Positions 26,311 through 35,924 are shown, counted from the stretch's first letter. The stretch is DNA of 48,793 nucleotides from Herbaspirillum lusitanum P6-12 (GCF_000256565.1 NZ_AJHH01000051.1:1-48793); one strand, 5' to 3'. Made by a program: numbers and translations. Notes: generated from the letters alone by a model not told the origin.

Positions 26311-27321
26311 TTATTTCCGGTATTGCGTGGCGCGCGACCAGCCGAGGGCGGCGATGGTCTGTTCGACATGGGCGAGATAGCGCTGCTGTTCTTCCCATGC
26401 ATGCAAGGCTTGTTCCAGATCGCAGAGTTGCAGTTGCAGCAAGCCGTTGAGCGGCGCCTGCGCCAGCTTCCACATGTCCGCCGCGATGACCACCCCGATC
26501 TTGGGATAACCGCCGGTGGTCTGCGCATCGCCCATCAGGATGATCGGCTGGCCGGAGGGCGGCACCTGGATCACGCCCGGCACCACGCCGTGCGACAGCA
26601 GGTCGCGGCTTTGCTTGCGCTTGAGTTCGGAGCCTTCCAGGCGGTAGCCCATGCGATTGCTGTTGGGCGTGATGCGCCACTTGTCCTGCCACAGCGTGTT
26701 GCGGGCGGCGACCGTGAATTGTTCGAATTCGGGGCCGGGCAGCACGCGCAGCGTGGTCAGTTTGCTACTGTCGTTGGCTTGTGCGCTGAGGCCGCTCCAT
26801 TGCGGCGAACGTACCCCGAAGGCCGGTCCGGTCGCCTTGACGCCAGCGTCGCCCAGCGGCAGACGGTCGCCTTTGCGCAGGGCACGGCCTTGATGGCCGC
26901 CGAAGCCGGCTTTGAGGTCGGTGCTGCGTGAGCCGAGGATGATTGGCACATCAATGCCGCCTGCGATGGCGAGACAGGTGCGCATGCCTTGCGCACCGCC
27001 ACGGCCGACGTGTGCCAGACGCAATGTCTGGCCGGCACGTACCGGCGTACTCCAGTAAGGCGCCAGGAATTTGTCGTCGAGCCTTGCGTCGAAATCGTCG
27101 CCGCCGAGCGCGATGCGCGTGTCGGTGGTGAAGCGCAGTTCGCAGGCGCCCATGGTGATTTCAAGGCCGGCTGCGCTGACGTCATTGCCGACCAGCAGGT
27201 TGGCGGTGCTGAGCGCCAGTGGATTGAGCGCACCGCCGGGATTGATGCCGAGCCGGCGATGGCCGGGGCGGCCGAGGTCCTGCACTGAAGTCAGCAGTCC
27301 GGGTTGGATAATGTCGATCAT
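26311..27321 (-). CDS. pxpC: 5-oxoprolinase subunit C (biotin-dependent carboxyltransferase-like)
   Basis: 336 residues. Recognised by the N-terminal QDLGRPGHRRLGINPGG, the central RVLPGPEFEQF and the C-terminal GDAQTTGGYPKIGVV motif of the KipA/urea amidolyase-like family. Its start overlaps the pxpB stop by an ATGA, so the B and C subunits are translationally coupled and are expected to form the ATP-using part of the complex. Confidence 0.93.
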   Translation of the reverse strand: MIDIIQPGLLTSVQDLGRPGHRRLGINPGGALNPLALSTANLLVGNDVSAAGLEITMGACELRFTTDTRIALGGDDFDARLDDKFLAPYWSTPVRAGQTLRLAHVGRGGAQGMRTCLAIAGGIDVPIILGSRSTDLKAGFGGHQGRALRKGDRLPLGDAGVKATGPAFGVRSPQWSGLSAQANDSSKLTTLRVLPGPEFEQFTVAARNTLWQDKWRITPNSNRMGYRLEGSELKRKQSRDLLSHGVVPGVIQVPPSGQPIILMGDAQTTGGYPKIGVVIAADMWKLAQAPLNGLLQLQLCDLEQALHAWEEQQRYLAHVEQTIAALGWSRATQYRK

Positions 27322-27977
27322 TTGACGATACGCTCCACGGTAAAGCGGACGCGGTCGCCCGGGCGCAGCAGGGTGGGCGGATTTTGCGTCGGATCGAACA
27401 GCGGCAGCGCAGTGCGGCCAAGCAGTTGCCAGCCGCCCGGCGAGGCCAGCGGATAGATGCCGGTCTGTTCGCCGCCGATGCCGACCGAGCCTGCGGGAAT
27501 CGACAGGCGCGGCTCATCCTGGCGCGGTGTCGCGAGTTGCGGATCGAGGCCGCCCATGTAGGCGAAGCCGGGCATGAAGCCGATGAAGTAGACCACGTAT
27601 TCGCCTTCGCTGTGACGGCGGATGACTTCCGCTGTCGAGAGGCCGGTATGGCGCGCAATGGCGTCGAGGTCAGGGCCGCCGGCGCCGCCGTACACGACCG
27701 GGATATCGATGTCGCGGCCGCTAAGCTGGCCGATGTCGAGATGTTTCCAGCTGCCGAGGATGCGCTTCGAGACGGCGTCCATGTCGGCGACGGGGCGGCG
27801 CAGGATCAGGGTCAGGTTGTTCATGCCGGGAACGACTTCGGCGACTTCGGGCCAGTCTGCGGCGGCGTCGGCCAGGCTCCAGATGCGCTGCTGATGCGAC
27901 AGGGTTGCCGGTGGCGGCAGATTGCACAACAGTGCGCCGTCGCCGAGGAAGTGGAGTTGAGGTTGAATCATTGTCAT
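27318..27977 (-). CDS. pxpB: 5-oxoprolinase subunit B (KipI family)
   Basis: 219 residues. Contains the family motif IGFMPGFAYMGGLD and a following TPRQDEPRLSIPAGSVGIGG, with ASPGGWQLLGRT and FDPTQNPPTLLRPGDRVRF near the end. First gene of the six-gene operon pxpB-pxpC-pxpA-DUF969-DUF979-DUF2891; a near-consensus promoter lies 42 bases upstream. Likely controlled by the divergent winged-helix regulator. Confidence 0.93.
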   Translation of the reverse strand: MTMIQPQLHFLGDGALLCNLPPPATLSHQQRIWSLADAAADWPEVAEVVPGMNNLTLILRRPVADMDAVSKRILGSWKHLDIGQLSGRDIDIPVVYGGAGGPDLDAIARHTGLSTAEVIRRHSEGEYVVYFIGFMPGFAYMGGLDPQLATPRQDEPRLSIPAGSVGIGGEQTGIYPLASPGGWQLLGRTALPLFDPTQNPPTLLRPGDRVRFTVERIVK

Positions 27978-28018
27978 CCGGATCTGGCTGGAAGGCTTGC
28001 GCCCGTTAATCCCGAGGG

Positions 28019-28047
28019 ATCATACATTTCGGACAAGGTATAGACAA
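28019..28047 (-). promoter_or_regulatory. Promoter of the pxp operon
   Basis: Reading leftward: TTGTCT (28047-28042), 17-bp spacer, TATGAT (28024-28019). Good match and spacing, just upstream of pxpB. Confidence 0.6.
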
Positions 28048-28084
28048 TATATAGATAAATTATTTATTTAAGATTGCTATATAG
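28039..28084. promoter_or_regulatory. Candidate operator cluster for the divergent regulator
   Basis: An AT-rich stretch carries TATAGACA (28039-28046), TATAGATA (28050-28057, one helical turn later) and the palindrome CTATATAG (28077-28084). The first copy overlaps the pxp -35 box, which suits repression by the adjacent winged-helix protein. Confidence 0.35.
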
Positions 28085-28124
28085 TGTCGTAGTTGTACGA
28101 ACATTTTCACGATAGAAAAAGCTT

Positions 28125-28679
28125 ATGAGCGACAAATCCTTGCAAAACACGCCGGAACAGGCCGTGACACAAAAATCTCCGACCAAAATCGTCTCCTCCA
28201 ATCATCTCGTTTCCGAGCGCAGCGCCGAGCTGTCGGAGCTGGAATATGCCCTGATCATGGCAGGCAATGCATTCAATCGTTGGATGATGCGTTGCATGAT
28301 GGCCGCGGGCGCCAAGGATATGACGGCAATCGAGGTCTCTTTGTTGCATCACGTGAACCACCGTGAACGAAAAAAGAAACTCGCGGACATTTGCTTTGTC
28401 CTGAACATTGAGGATACGCACGTTGTGACATACGCGCTCAAGAAACTGGTCAAGGCGGGTTACGTGAAGAGCGAGAAGGCCGGGAAGGAACTGCTGTTCT
28501 CCACCACCGACGAAGGCCAGCAATTGTGCATGCGCTACAAGGAAGTGCGTGAGCGCTGCCTGATTGAAGTGCAGGTCGACAGCGGCATCCAGAACCAGGC
28601 CATCGGCGAGGCCGCGCAATTGTTGCGCAGCGCCTCCGGTTTGTACGATACGCGCGCGCGCGCGGCCGCATCGCTGTAA
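28125..28679 (+). CDS. MarR-like winged-helix transcriptional regulator
   Basis: 184 residues. After a polar N-terminus of about 35 residues, a winged-helix domain spans about 45-150: TAIEVSLLHHVNHRERKK, LADICFVLNIEDTHVVTYALKKLVKAGYV (recognition helix region) and a wing EKAGKELLFSTTDEGQQL. It is divergent from pxpB across a 147-bp AT-rich gap with repeated TATAG motifs, so it most likely controls the 5-oxoprolinase operon. The effector may be 5-oxoproline, which is inference. Confidence 0.78.
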   Translation: MSDKSLQNTPEQAVTQKSPTKIVSSNHLVSERSAELSELEYALIMAGNAFNRWMMRCMMAAGAKDMTAIEVSLLHHVNHRERKKKLADICFVLNIEDTHVVTYALKKLVKAGYVKSEKAGKELLFSTTDEGQQLCMRYKEVRERCLIEVQVDSGIQNQAIGEAAQLLRSASGLYDTRARAAASL

Positions 28680-28732
28680 GCAACCGGTCGGCCATCGACC
28701 GCGCCTCCCTCTTGAGGCGCAGAGGAAAAGTC

Positions 28733-29713
28733 ATGCGAGCAATTGAAATTACCGAATTCGGCGGACCCGACGTGCTGCAGTTGTGCGAACGGCCGCTGCC
28801 GCAGCTGAAAAGCGGCGAGATCCTGATCAAGGTCCATGCTGCCGGCGTCAATCGTCCGGACGTATTCCAGCGTCAGGGCAATTATCCGGTGCCACCGGGC
28901 GCCTCGGATCTGCCGGGGCTGGAAGTGGCCGGCGAAATCGTTGATGGCGACCTCGGCGGTAGCGCCTTCAAGAAGGGCGATCTCGTATGCGCGCTGGTGC
29001 AGGGCGGCGGTTACGCTGAATACTGTGCAGCGCCGCTGGCGCAGTGCCTGCCTGTGCCGCAAGGCCTGAATGCGCTGCAGGCTGCGGCGCTGCCCGAGAA
29101 TTTCTTCACCGTCTGGAGCAACGTGTTCGAGCGGGCGCGTCTTGTGCCCGGCGAAACCCTGCTGGTGCAGGGCGGTTCGTCGGGCATCGGCGTGACTGCG
29201 ATCCAGATTGCGGCGGCGCTGGGGCATCGCGTCTTTGCGACAGCCGGTTCGGACGACAAATGCCGCGCCTGCGAAGAGCTGGGCGCGGAGCTGGCCATCA
29301 ATTACCGTACTGAAGATTTCGAAGAAGTTCTCAAGACCGCCACCGAAGGCCGCGGCGTCGACGTCATCCTCGATATGGTCGGCGGCGACTACCTGCCGCG
29401 CGAAATCAAGACCTTGGCCGATGATGGCCGGCTGGTCATCATCGCCTTGCTCGGCGGCGCCAAGGGGCAACTGGACATGAGTCAGATCCTGCGTCGTCGC
29501 CTGACGGTGACGGGGTCGACTTTGCGCCCGCGTCCGGTGGAGTTCAAGGCTTTCATCGCCCGGCAGTTGCAGGAGCGCGTCTGGCCGCTGCTGGCCAGCG
29601 GCAAGGTCAAGCCGGTGATTTACCAGACTTTCCCGCTGGCGCAGGCGGCGCAGGCGCATGCACTCATGGAATCGAGTGCGCATGTCGGCAAGATCATGCT
29701 GACGCTTGATTGA
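28733..29713 (+). CDS. NAD(P)H:quinone oxidoreductase, zinc-independent MDR type
   Basis: 326 residues from the ATG at 28733 with AGAGGA at 28721-28726. A quinone-reductase member of the medium-chain dehydrogenase superfamily: MRAIEITEFGGPDVLQL, HAAGVNRPDVFQRQGNYP near residue 35, the cofactor motif VQGGSSGIGVTAIQIA near 145 and GGAKGQLDMSQILRRRLTV near 250. The zinc-binding cysteines are absent, as expected. It would reduce quinones or enones with NAD(P)H in the cytoplasm. It precedes tpiA, an order I recall as typical of Burkholderiales. Confidence 0.88.
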   Translation: MRAIEITEFGGPDVLQLCERPLPQLKSGEILIKVHAAGVNRPDVFQRQGNYPVPPGASDLPGLEVAGEIVDGDLGGSAFKKGDLVCALVQGGGYAEYCAAPLAQCLPVPQGLNALQAAALPENFFTVWSNVFERARLVPGETLLVQGGSSGIGVTAIQIAAALGHRVFATAGSDDKCRACEELGAELAINYRTEDFEEVLKTATEGRGVDVILDMVGGDYLPREIKTLADDGRLVIIALLGGAKGQLDMSQILRRRLTVTGSTLRPRPVEFKAFIARQLQERVWPLLASGKVKPVIYQTFPLAQAAQAHALMESSAHVGKIMLTLD

Positions 29714-29750
29714 ATAAAGTGAAGTAAGCTCCAGATACCGGGGGTTTGGT

Positions 29751-29780
29751 TTGACCGGGTTTGCCGCGGCGCGATAGAAT
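29751..29780 (+). promoter_or_regulatory. tpiA promoter
   Basis: TTGACC (29751-29756), 18-bp spacer, TAGAAT (29775-29780), about 50 bases before the tpiA start. Confidence 0.65.
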
Positions 29781-29832
29781 GCGGGGTTATTCAGAATTCT
29801 CTCCCTTAATTCGTCCTTTGGCTCTCCCTTTT

Positions 29833-30594
29833 ATGCGTCGTAAATTAGTTGCCGGTAACTGGAAAATGAATGGCGGCCTCGCCGCCAACGCCGCTCTGGT
29901 CGCCGATGTCAAAGCCGGTCTGGCTGCCGTCGGCGCCAATGCCGATGTTGCTGTTTGCGTACCGGCGCCTTACCTGGCGCAGGTGCAGGCCGCGGTTGCC
30001 GGCTCCGCACTGGCGTTGGGTTCGCAGGACGTTTCCGCGCATGCCAGCGGCGCCTATACCGGCGAAGTGTCGGCCGTCATGCTGGCTGAGTTCGGCTGTA
30101 AATACGCCATCGTCGGCCATTCCGAGCGTCGCGCCTATCACGGCGAAAACGACGCGGCGGTTGCTGCAAAGACAGCGGCGGCGCTGAAGGCCGGGCTGAC
30201 GCCTATCGTCTGCGTCGGCGAAACATTGGCAGAGCGCGAAGCAGGGCGCACCAATGCCGTTGTCGGCGGTCAGCTCGATGTGGTGCTGGCGGCGCTGGAT
30301 GCTTCCGACGTGCAAAAGATTGTGGTGGCGTACGAGCCGGTCTGGGCCATCGGCACAGGCAAGACGGCGACGCCCGACATGGCGCAGGATGTACACGCGA
30401 TGTTGCGCGCGCGCCTGGCTGCAAAAAATGCTGACGCCGCCGTCAGGGTGCAAATCCTCTACGGTGGTAGCATGAAACCCGATAACGCCAAGGAACTGCT
30501 GGCCATGTCGGATATCGATGGTGGTCTGATTGGTGGCGCGGCTCTGAAAGCGGCGGATTTCCTGGCGATTGTCCAGGCTGCCCAGGGCAACTGA
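29833..30594 (+). CDS. tpiA: Triose-phosphate isomerase
   Basis: 253 residues from the ATG at 29833; an in-frame codon at 29761 lies upstream of the promoter's start point and is rejected. It interconverts dihydroxyacetone phosphate and glyceraldehyde-3-phosphate. The catalytic residues are all present: Lys11 in GNWKMNGG, His96 in VGHSERR and Glu168 in [11 protein letters not shown]; the phosphate-gripping GGSMKP and GGLIGGAAL loops follow. secG starts 30 bp downstream. Confidence 0.97.
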   Translation: MRRKLVAGNWKMNGGLAANAALVADVKAGLAAVGANADVAVCVPAPYLAQVQAAVAGSALALGSQDVSAHASGAYTGEVSAVMLAEFGCKYAIVGHSERRAYHGENDAAVAAKTAAALKAGLTPIVCVGETLAEREAGRTNAVVGGQLDVVLAALDASDVQKIVVAYEPVWAIGTGKTATPDMAQDVHAMLRARLAAKNADAAVRVQILYGGSMKPDNAKELLAMSDIDGGLIGGAALKAADFLAIVQAAQGN

Positions 30595-30624
30595 CTGTTT
30601 GTTGTTTTAATTTAAGATGGCTAT

Positions 30625-30999
30625 ATGAATACTTTATTTACTGTTATTGTTGTGGTTCAGGTGCTCGCGGCGCTGACTATCATCGGTCTGGTTCTGCTGC
30701 AGCACGGCAAAGGGGCGGATATGGGCGCTGCGTTCGGTTCGGGCGCGTCGGGCAGCTTGTTCGGCGCCACGGGTTCTTCCAACTTCTTGTCGAAGTCGAC
30801 CGGCATCGCCGCCGCGATCTTTTTTGCGGCCACTCTTGCGCTGGCATTCGTCGGCAATCATCATGTTTCGCAATCCGGCGGCGTCATGGATAATCTGCCT
30901 GCTCCGGCAGCTGCAATTCCGGCAACTCCCGCCGCATCGGGCGCTCCCGCAGCTGCTCCTGCGAATCCTGCAGATCAATCGAATCAGATTCCGAAATAG
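30625..30999 (+). CDS. secG: Preprotein translocase subunit SecG
   Basis: 124 residues. Two membrane segments (about 3-25 and 58-78) flank the conserved cytosolic loop LLQHGKGADMGAAFGSGASG; SecG supports SecYE-mediated export. The C-terminal 45 residues are an Ala/Pro-rich tail, common in betaproteobacterial SecG. Next to tRNA-Leu, as in many proteobacteria. Confidence 0.95.
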   Translation: MNTLFTVIVVVQVLAALTIIGLVLLQHGKGADMGAAFGSGASGSLFGATGSSNFLSKSTGIAAAIFFAATLALAFVGNHHVSQSGGVMDNLPAPAAAIPATPAASGAPAAAPANPADQSNQIPK

Positions 31000-31001
31000 T
31001 C

Positions 31002-31030
31002 TTTTGCGCAGAGTGTAATAATGCGCAAAA
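31002..31030 (+). other. Hairpin after secG
   Basis: Perfect 9-bp stem TTTTGCGCA/TGCGCAAAA with an 11-base loop. It starts two bases after the secG stop but lacks a following T-run, so it may protect the 3' end rather than terminate. Confidence 0.45.
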
Positions 31031-31067
31031 CTTAAAGCAGTTTGTGAAGTTTTAGTGTGATTGTGCA

Positions 31068-31097
31068 TTGAACAAGAGCATCAAAACGGGTTACAAT
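31068..31097 (+). promoter_or_regulatory. tRNA-Leu promoter
   Basis: TTGAAC (31068-31073), 18-bp spacer, TACAAT (31092-31097), 12 bases before the mature tRNA. Confidence 0.7.
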
Positions 31098-31108
31098 TGC
31101 AGTCTCAA

Positions 31109-31193
31109 GCCGACGTGGTGAAATTGGTAGACACGCTATCTTGAGGGGGTAGTGGCGAAAGCTGTACGAGTTCGAGTCTCGTCGTCGGCACCA
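31109..31193 (+). tRNA. tRNA-Leu (anticodon GAG)
   Basis: 85 nt including an encoded CCA. Acceptor stem GCCGACG/CGTCGGC pairs perfectly, the discriminator is A, the anticodon loop TTGAGGG carries GAG, a long class II variable arm follows, and the T loop reads TTCGAGTC. It decodes CUC/CUU. Confidence 0.97.
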
Positions 31194-31205
31194 TGAAATA
31201 CCGAG

Positions 31206-31244
31206 AAAAGCCAGCAAAGGACTAAGTCCCGAGCTGGCTTTTTG
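31206..31244 (+). terminator. Intrinsic terminator after tRNA-Leu
   Basis: 10-bp perfect stem AAAAGCCAGC/GCTGGCTTTT followed by T; separates the tRNA from the nuo operon. Confidence 0.85.
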
Positions 31245-31309
31245 TCGAGGAAAAAGCTGTTTGATATTGAGAATCATTCCGCTAATTATCAACAAACCTA
31301 CGCCAAATC

Positions 31310-31669
31310 GTGAACCTCGAAAATTACTTTCCAGTTCTGTTGTTTATCCTAGTTGGCATCGGTGTCGGTGTCGCTCCTCAGTTACTCGGTCGTTTGCTCG
31401 GGCCTCACCGTCCTGATGCGCAAAAGACCTCTCCTTACGAATGCGGCTTCGAAGCTTTTGAAGATGCCCGCATGAAGTTCGATGTGCGGTATTACCTCGT
31501 CGCCATCCTGTTCATTCTGTTCGATCTCGAAACTGCATTTTTCTTCCCGTGGGGCGTCTCCATGCGCGACCTGGGCTGGTCTGGCTACATCACGATGATG
31601 GTGTTCATCGCTGAATTTGTTGTCGGTTTTTGGTACATCTGGAAAAAGGGTGCCCTGGATTGGGAGTGA
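31310..31669 (+). CDS. nuoA: NADH-quinone oxidoreductase subunit A
   Basis: 119 residues, GTG start at 31310 with no clear ribosome site. Three membrane helices; conserved [34 protein letters not shown], the loop that contacts the quinone site between the membrane and peripheral arms of complex I. nuoB begins 3 bp after its stop. It heads the 14-gene nuo operon. Confidence 0.96.
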   Translation: MNLENYFPVLLFILVGIGVGVAPQLLGRLLGPHRPDAQKTSPYECGFEAFEDARMKFDVRYYLVAILFILFDLETAFFFPWGVSMRDLGWSGYITMMVFIAEFVVGFWYIWKKGALDWE

Positions 31670-31672
31670 GCC

Positions 31673-32149
31673 ATGTCAATTGAAGGCGTATTAAACGAAG
31701 GGTTTGTTACCACCTCGCTGGATAAGGTAATCAACTGGACCCGTACCGGCTCCATGTGGCCGATGACCTTTGGTCTGGCGTGCTGTGCGGTTGAAATGAT
31801 GCACGTCGGCGCCTCGCGTTACGACCTGGATCGCTTCGGCATCATGTTTCGTCCGTCGCCGCGTCAGTCCGATGTCATGATCGTTGCCGGCACGCTGTGC
31901 AACAAGATGGCGCCGGCGCTGCGCAAGGTGTACGACCAGATGGCCGAGCCGCGCTGGGTGATCTCGATGGGATCCTGTGCCAACGGCGGCGGCTACTATC
32001 ACTATTCGTATTCCGTCGTGCGCGGTTGCGACCGCATCGTGCCGGTCGACGTGTATGTTCCAGGCTGCCCGCCGACAGCCGAAGCGCTGCTGTATGGCGT
32101 GATCCAGCTGCAAAATAAGATCAAGCGCACCAATACCATTGCGCGCTAA
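31673..32149 (+). CDS. nuoB: NADH-quinone oxidoreductase subunit B
   Basis: 158 residues. Holds the terminal 4Fe-4S cluster N2, which hands electrons to quinone: ligands Cys37-Cys38 (GLACCAVEM), Cys102 (GSCANGGG) and Cys132 (VPGCPP). Ribosome site GGGAG just upstream. Confidence 0.98.
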   Translation: MSIEGVLNEGFVTTSLDKVINWTRTGSMWPMTFGLACCAVEMMHVGASRYDLDRFGIMFRPSPRQSDVMIVAGTLCNKMAPALRKVYDQMAEPRWVISMGSCANGGGYYHYSYSVVRGCDRIVPVDVYVPGCPPTAEALLYGVIQLQNKIKRTNTIAR

Positions 32150-32167
32150 GAGAGTGGAAGGGTCAGT

Positions 32168-32764
32168 ATGACGACAAAATTGGAAACTCTCGAAGCTGCC
32201 TTGCGCAATGCGCTTGGAGGGTATCTTCAGAATTTGACAGTGTCTTTGGGCGAGATCACGGTAGTGGTCAAGTCCGCCGATTATCTCTCGGCGATGCGCG
32301 TTCTGCGCGATCACGCCGATACCCGTTTCGAAGAATTGATGGACCTGTGCGGCGTCGACTACTCGACGTACGGCGACGGCGTCTGGGATGGTCCGCGTTT
32401 CGCGGTGGTTTCGCATCTGCTGTCGCTGACGCATAACTGGCGCGTTCGCGTGCGCGTTTTTGCTCCCGATGACGAGCTGCCGCTGGTGGCTTCGGTCATG
32501 AACATCTGGTCCGCCGCCAACTGGTACGAGCGCGAGACTTTCGACTTCTACGGCATCCTGTTCGACGGCCATGACGACTTGCGCCGCATCCTCACCGACT
32601 ACGGCTTCATCGGTCACCCGTTCCGCAAGGACTTCCCGGTGTCCGGCTATGTCGAAATGCGTTACGACGCCGAACAGAAACGTGTGATTTATCAACCCGT
32701 AACGATTGAGCCGCGTGAAATCACGCCGCGTGTCATTCGTGAAGAAAACTACGGGATTAAATAA
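32168..32764 (+). CDS. nuoC: NADH-quinone oxidoreductase subunit C
   Basis: 198 residues. The 30-kDa subunit signature [37 protein letters not shown] is present, ending with a typical [15 protein letters not shown]. Part of the peripheral arm. Its stop overlaps the nuoD start by one base (TAATG). Not fused to nuoD, unlike in E. coli. Confidence 0.97.
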   Translation: MTTKLETLEAALRNALGGYLQNLTVSLGEITVVVKSADYLSAMRVLRDHADTRFEELMDLCGVDYSTYGDGVWDGPRFAVVSHLLSLTHNWRVRVRVFAPDDELPLVASVMNIWSAANWYERETFDFYGILFDGHDDLRRILTDYGFIGHPFRKDFPVSGYVEMRYDAEQKRVIYQPVTIEPREITPRVIREENYGIK

Positions 32765-34017
32765 TGGCTGAAATCAAGAATTACACGCTGAACTTTGGTC
32801 CACAGCATCCGGCCGCGCACGGTGTGCTGCGCCTGGTGCTGGAGTTGGACGGCGAAGTCATTCAGCGCGCCGACCCGCATATCGGCCTGCTGCATCGCGG
32901 CACCGAAAAGCTGGCCGAGCAAAAAACCTATCTGCAGTCGGTTCCGTACATGGATCGCCTCGATTACGTGTCGATGATGTGCAACGAGCACGCCTACGTC
33001 ATGGCCATCGAGAAGCTGCTCGGCATCGAAGTGCCGCTGCGCGCCCAGTACATCCGCGTCATGTTCGACGAGATCACCCGTCTGCTGAACCACCTGATGT
33101 GGATCGGCGCGCACGGTCTGGACGTCGGCGCCATGGGCGTGCTGCTGTATGCGTTCCGCGAGCGCGAAGACCTGATGGATTGCTACGAAGCCGTTTCCGG
33201 CGCGCGCATGCATGCTGCCTATTATCGTCCGGGCGGCGTCTATCGCGACCTGCCGGAAACAATGCCGCAGTACAAGGCATCGATCATCCGCAACGACAAG
33301 GCCATCAAGCAACTCAATGAAAACCGCCAGGGCTCGATGCTGGACTTCATTGAAGACTTCACCAACCGTTTCCCAAAATACGTCGACGAGTACGAAACAC
33401 TGCTGACCGACAACCGCATCTGGAAACAGCGTCTGGTCGGCGTCGGCGTGGTCTCGCCGGAACGTGCGATGGCAATGGGCTTTTCCGGTCCGATGCTGCG
33501 CGGTTCGGGCATCGAATGGGATCTGCGCAAGAAGCAACCGTACGAAGTCTACGACCTGCTCGATTTCGACATCCCGGTCGGCAAGAACGGCGACTGCTAC
33601 GACCGCTACCTGGTGCGCGTGGAAGAAATGCGCCAGTCGAACCGCATCATCAGGCAATGCGTCGAGTGGCTGCGCAACAACCCAGGTCCGGTCATCATCG
33701 ACAATCACAAGATTGCACCGCCGCCACGCGTGGACATGAAGTCCAACATGGAAGACCTGATTCACCACTTCAAACTGTTCACCGAAGGCTTCCACGTGCC
33801 GCCGGGCGAAACATATGCAGCGGTTGAACATCCGAAGGGCGAGTTCGGCATCTACCTTGTGTCGGACGGCGCCAACAAGCCTTACCGCATGAAGATCCGC
33901 GCGCCGGGCTATGCGCATTTGCAGAGTCTCAATGAGATGGCCAAGGGCCACATGATTGCCGATGCCGTAACCATCATCGGTACGCAAGACATTGTGTTTG
34001 GTGAAATCGACCGGTAA
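32764..34017 (+). CDS. nuoD: NADH-quinone oxidoreductase subunit D
   Basis: 417 residues. The 49-kDa subunit, which with NuoB forms the quinone-binding pocket. Conserved starts and ends [26 protein letters not shown] and the C-terminal DIVFGEIDR are all present. Full length and in frame. Confidence 0.98.
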   Translation: MAEIKNYTLNFGPQHPAAHGVLRLVLELDGEVIQRADPHIGLLHRGTEKLAEQKTYLQSVPYMDRLDYVSMMCNEHAYVMAIEKLLGIEVPLRAQYIRVMFDEITRLLNHLMWIGAHGLDVGAMGVLLYAFREREDLMDCYEAVSGARMHAAYYRPGGVYRDLPETMPQYKASIIRNDKAIKQLNENRQGSMLDFIEDFTNRFPKYVDEYETLLTDNRIWKQRLVGVGVVSPERAMAMGFSGPMLRGSGIEWDLRKKQPYEVYDLLDFDIPVGKNGDCYDRYLVRVEEMRQSNRIIRQCVEWLRNNPGPVIIDNHKIAPPPRVDMKSNMEDLIHHFKLFTEGFHVPPGETYAAVEHPKGEFGIYLVSDGANKPYRMKIRAPGYAHLQSLNEMAKGHMIADAVTIIGTQDIVFGEIDR

Positions 34018-34070
34018 CCCGGTCACTGGATGTTTTTGAAAACCCATTAGGTTCTGGGGAATATCCGATA

Positions 34071-34095
34071 AACCCGCGCGGGTTCTCAAAGAACC
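34071..34095 (+). other. Overlapping palindromes between nuoD and nuoE
   Basis: A 14-bp palindrome AACCCGCGCGGGTT (34071-34084) overlaps a second inverted repeat GGTTCT-CAA-AGAACC (34081-34095), 10 bases before the nuoE ATG. These are mutually exclusive RNA foldings that could influence nuoE translation. Confidence 0.4.
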
Positions 34096-34105
34096 ATGCG
34101 CACGG

Positions 34106-34597
34106 ATGGCCAACGATATGCTGTTAAGTCAAGACGCTCTAAAGAAAATCGATCGCGAACTCGCGAAATACCCGGCGGATCAACGCCAGTCGGCAGTCAT
34201 GTCCGCGCTGCGCATTGCGCAGGTCGAACACGGCTGGCTGCCTGCCGAGCTGCAACAGGAAATTGCCGACTACATCGGCATGCCTGCGGTGGCCGTGCAG
34301 GAAGTCGCCACGTTCTACAACATGTTCAATACCAGCCAGCAGGGCAAGCACAAGATCACCGTCTGTACGAATCTGCCATGCCTGCTGTCGGGCGGCGACC
34401 GTGCGGCGCATCACCTGAAGCACACGCTCGGTGTCGGCTACAAGGAAACCACCGCTGACGGTCAGTTCACGATCGTCGAAGGCGAATGCATGGGCGCTTG
34501 CGGCGACGCACCTGTCATGCTGGTCAATAACCACCGCATGTGCAGCTGGATGTCGAACGACAAGATCGACGCGCTGCTGGAGGAACTGAAGAAATGA
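34106..34597 (+). CDS. nuoE: NADH-quinone oxidoreductase subunit E
   Basis: 163 residues. The 24-kDa subunit with a thioredoxin-like fold and a 2Fe-2S cluster (N1a) bound by Cys87, Cys92, Cys128 and Cys132. ATG 34106 is used; a second in-frame ATG at 34118 is possible. Its stop overlaps the nuoF start (ATGA). Confidence 0.96.
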   Translation: MANDMLLSQDALKKIDRELAKYPADQRQSAVMSALRIAQVEHGWLPAELQQEIADYIGMPAVAVQEVATFYNMFNTSQQGKHKITVCTNLPCLLSGGDRAAHHLKHTLGVGYKETTADGQFTIVEGECMGACGDAPVMLVNNHRMCSWMSNDKIDALLEELKK

Positions 34598-35889
34598 CTT
34601 GTCTGCACGATCGTCATATCAAGCCGCTGATTCTGGCGGATCTGGATGGCCAGAACTGGCACCTGGCGGATTACGTCAAGCGTGGCGGCTATGAGTCGCT
34701 CAAGCGCATCCTGACTGAAAACATCACTCCTGAACAAGTCATCGCAGAACTCAAGTCCTCGGGCTTGCGCGGTCGCGGCGGCGCGGGTTTCCCGACCGGT
34801 CTGAAGTGGAGCTTCATGCCGCGCCAGTTCCCAGGGCAAAAGTACCTGGTCTGCAACAGCGACGAAGGCGAACCGGGCACATTCAAGGATCGCGACATCA
34901 TTCGCTACAACCCGCACTCGCTGATCGAAGGCATGATCATCGGCGGCTACGCAATGGGCATCACGGTCGGCTACAACTACATCCACGGCGAAATCTTCGA
35001 CGCGTATCTGCGTTTTGAAGAAGCGCTGGAAGAAGCACGCGCTGCGGGCTTCCTGGGCGACAACATTCTCGGTACCGGTTTCAACTTCCAGTTGCATGGC
35101 CACCATGGTTATGGCGCCTATATCTGCGGCGAAGAAACTGCGCTGCTGGAGTCGCTCGAAGGCAAGAAGGGCCAGCCGCGCTTCAAGCCGCCGTTCCCGG
35201 CCAGCTTCGGCCTGTACGGCAAGCCGACCACGATCAACAACACCGAAACTTTCGCTGCTGTTCCGTTCATCTTCAAGATCGGCGCACAAGCGTACGCCGA
35301 CATCGGCAAGCCGAACAACGGCGGCACCAAGATCTTCTCGATCTCGGGCGACGTCGAACGTCCGGGCAACTACGAAATCCCTCTCGGCACGCCGTTCTCG
35401 ACTTTGCTGGAACTGGCCGGCGGCATGCGCGGCGGCAAGAAGCTCAAGGCGGTCATCCCAGGCGGCTCGTCCGCTCCGGTGATTCGCGGCGACGTCATGA
35501 TGGAAACCACCATGGATTACGACGCCATTGCCAAGGCCGGCTCGATGCTGGGTTCGGGCGCGGTCATCGTGATGGACGAAACACGCTGCATGGTCAAGTC
35601 TCTGTTGCGCCTGGCATATTTCTACTACGAAGAATCCTGCGGTCAATGTACGCCGTGCCGCGAAGGCACCGGTTGGATGTACCGCATGGTGGAGCGTATC
35701 GAAAACGGCCACGGCAAGCTGGAAGACCTCGATGTGCTCAATTCGGTTGCCGACAACATCCAGGGCCGCACCATCTGCGCGCTGGGCGATGCGGCGGCAA
35801 TGCCGGTGCGTGCTTTCATCAAGAACTTCCGCGAAGAATTTGAGTACCACATCGAGCACAAGCATTGCTCGGTGCCAGCTTATATTTAA
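34594..35889 (+). CDS. nuoF: NADH-quinone oxidoreductase subunit F
   Basis: 431 residues from the ATG at 34594. The NADH-oxidising, FMN-binding subunit: glycine-rich [10 protein letters not shown] at 60-69 for nucleotide binding, [16 protein letters not shown], and the N3 4Fe-4S ligands Cys349, Cys352, Cys355 ([10 protein letters not shown]) and Cys395. Translationally coupled to nuoE by an ATGA overlap. Confidence 0.98.
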   Translation: MTCLHDRHIKPLILADLDGQNWHLADYVKRGGYESLKRILTENITPEQVIAELKSSGLRGRGGAGFPTGLKWSFMPRQFPGQKYLVCNSDEGEPGTFKDRDIIRYNPHSLIEGMIIGGYAMGITVGYNYIHGEIFDAYLRFEEALEEARAAGFLGDNILGTGFNFQLHGHHGYGAYICGEETALLESLEGKKGQPRFKPPFPASFGLYGKPTTINNTETFAAVPFIFKIGAQAYADIGKPNNGGTKIFSISGDVERPGNYEIPLGTPFSTLLELAGGMRGGKKLKAVIPGGSSAPVIRGDVMMETTMDYDAIAKAGSMLGSGAVIVMDETRCMVKSLLRLAYFYYEESCGQCTPCREGTGWMYRMVERIENGHGKLEDLDVLNSVADNIQGRTICALGDAAAMPVRAFIKNFREEFEYHIEHKHCSVPAYI

Positions 35890-35924
35890 CGCATAGCGTA
35901 ACGAATAGCGTTAGGCAGCACGGC

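Noticed and set aside
31002-31030. Hairpin after secG as an intrinsic terminator
   Set aside because: The stem is perfect, but the bases after it are CTTAAAG with no T-run, so termination is not supported.
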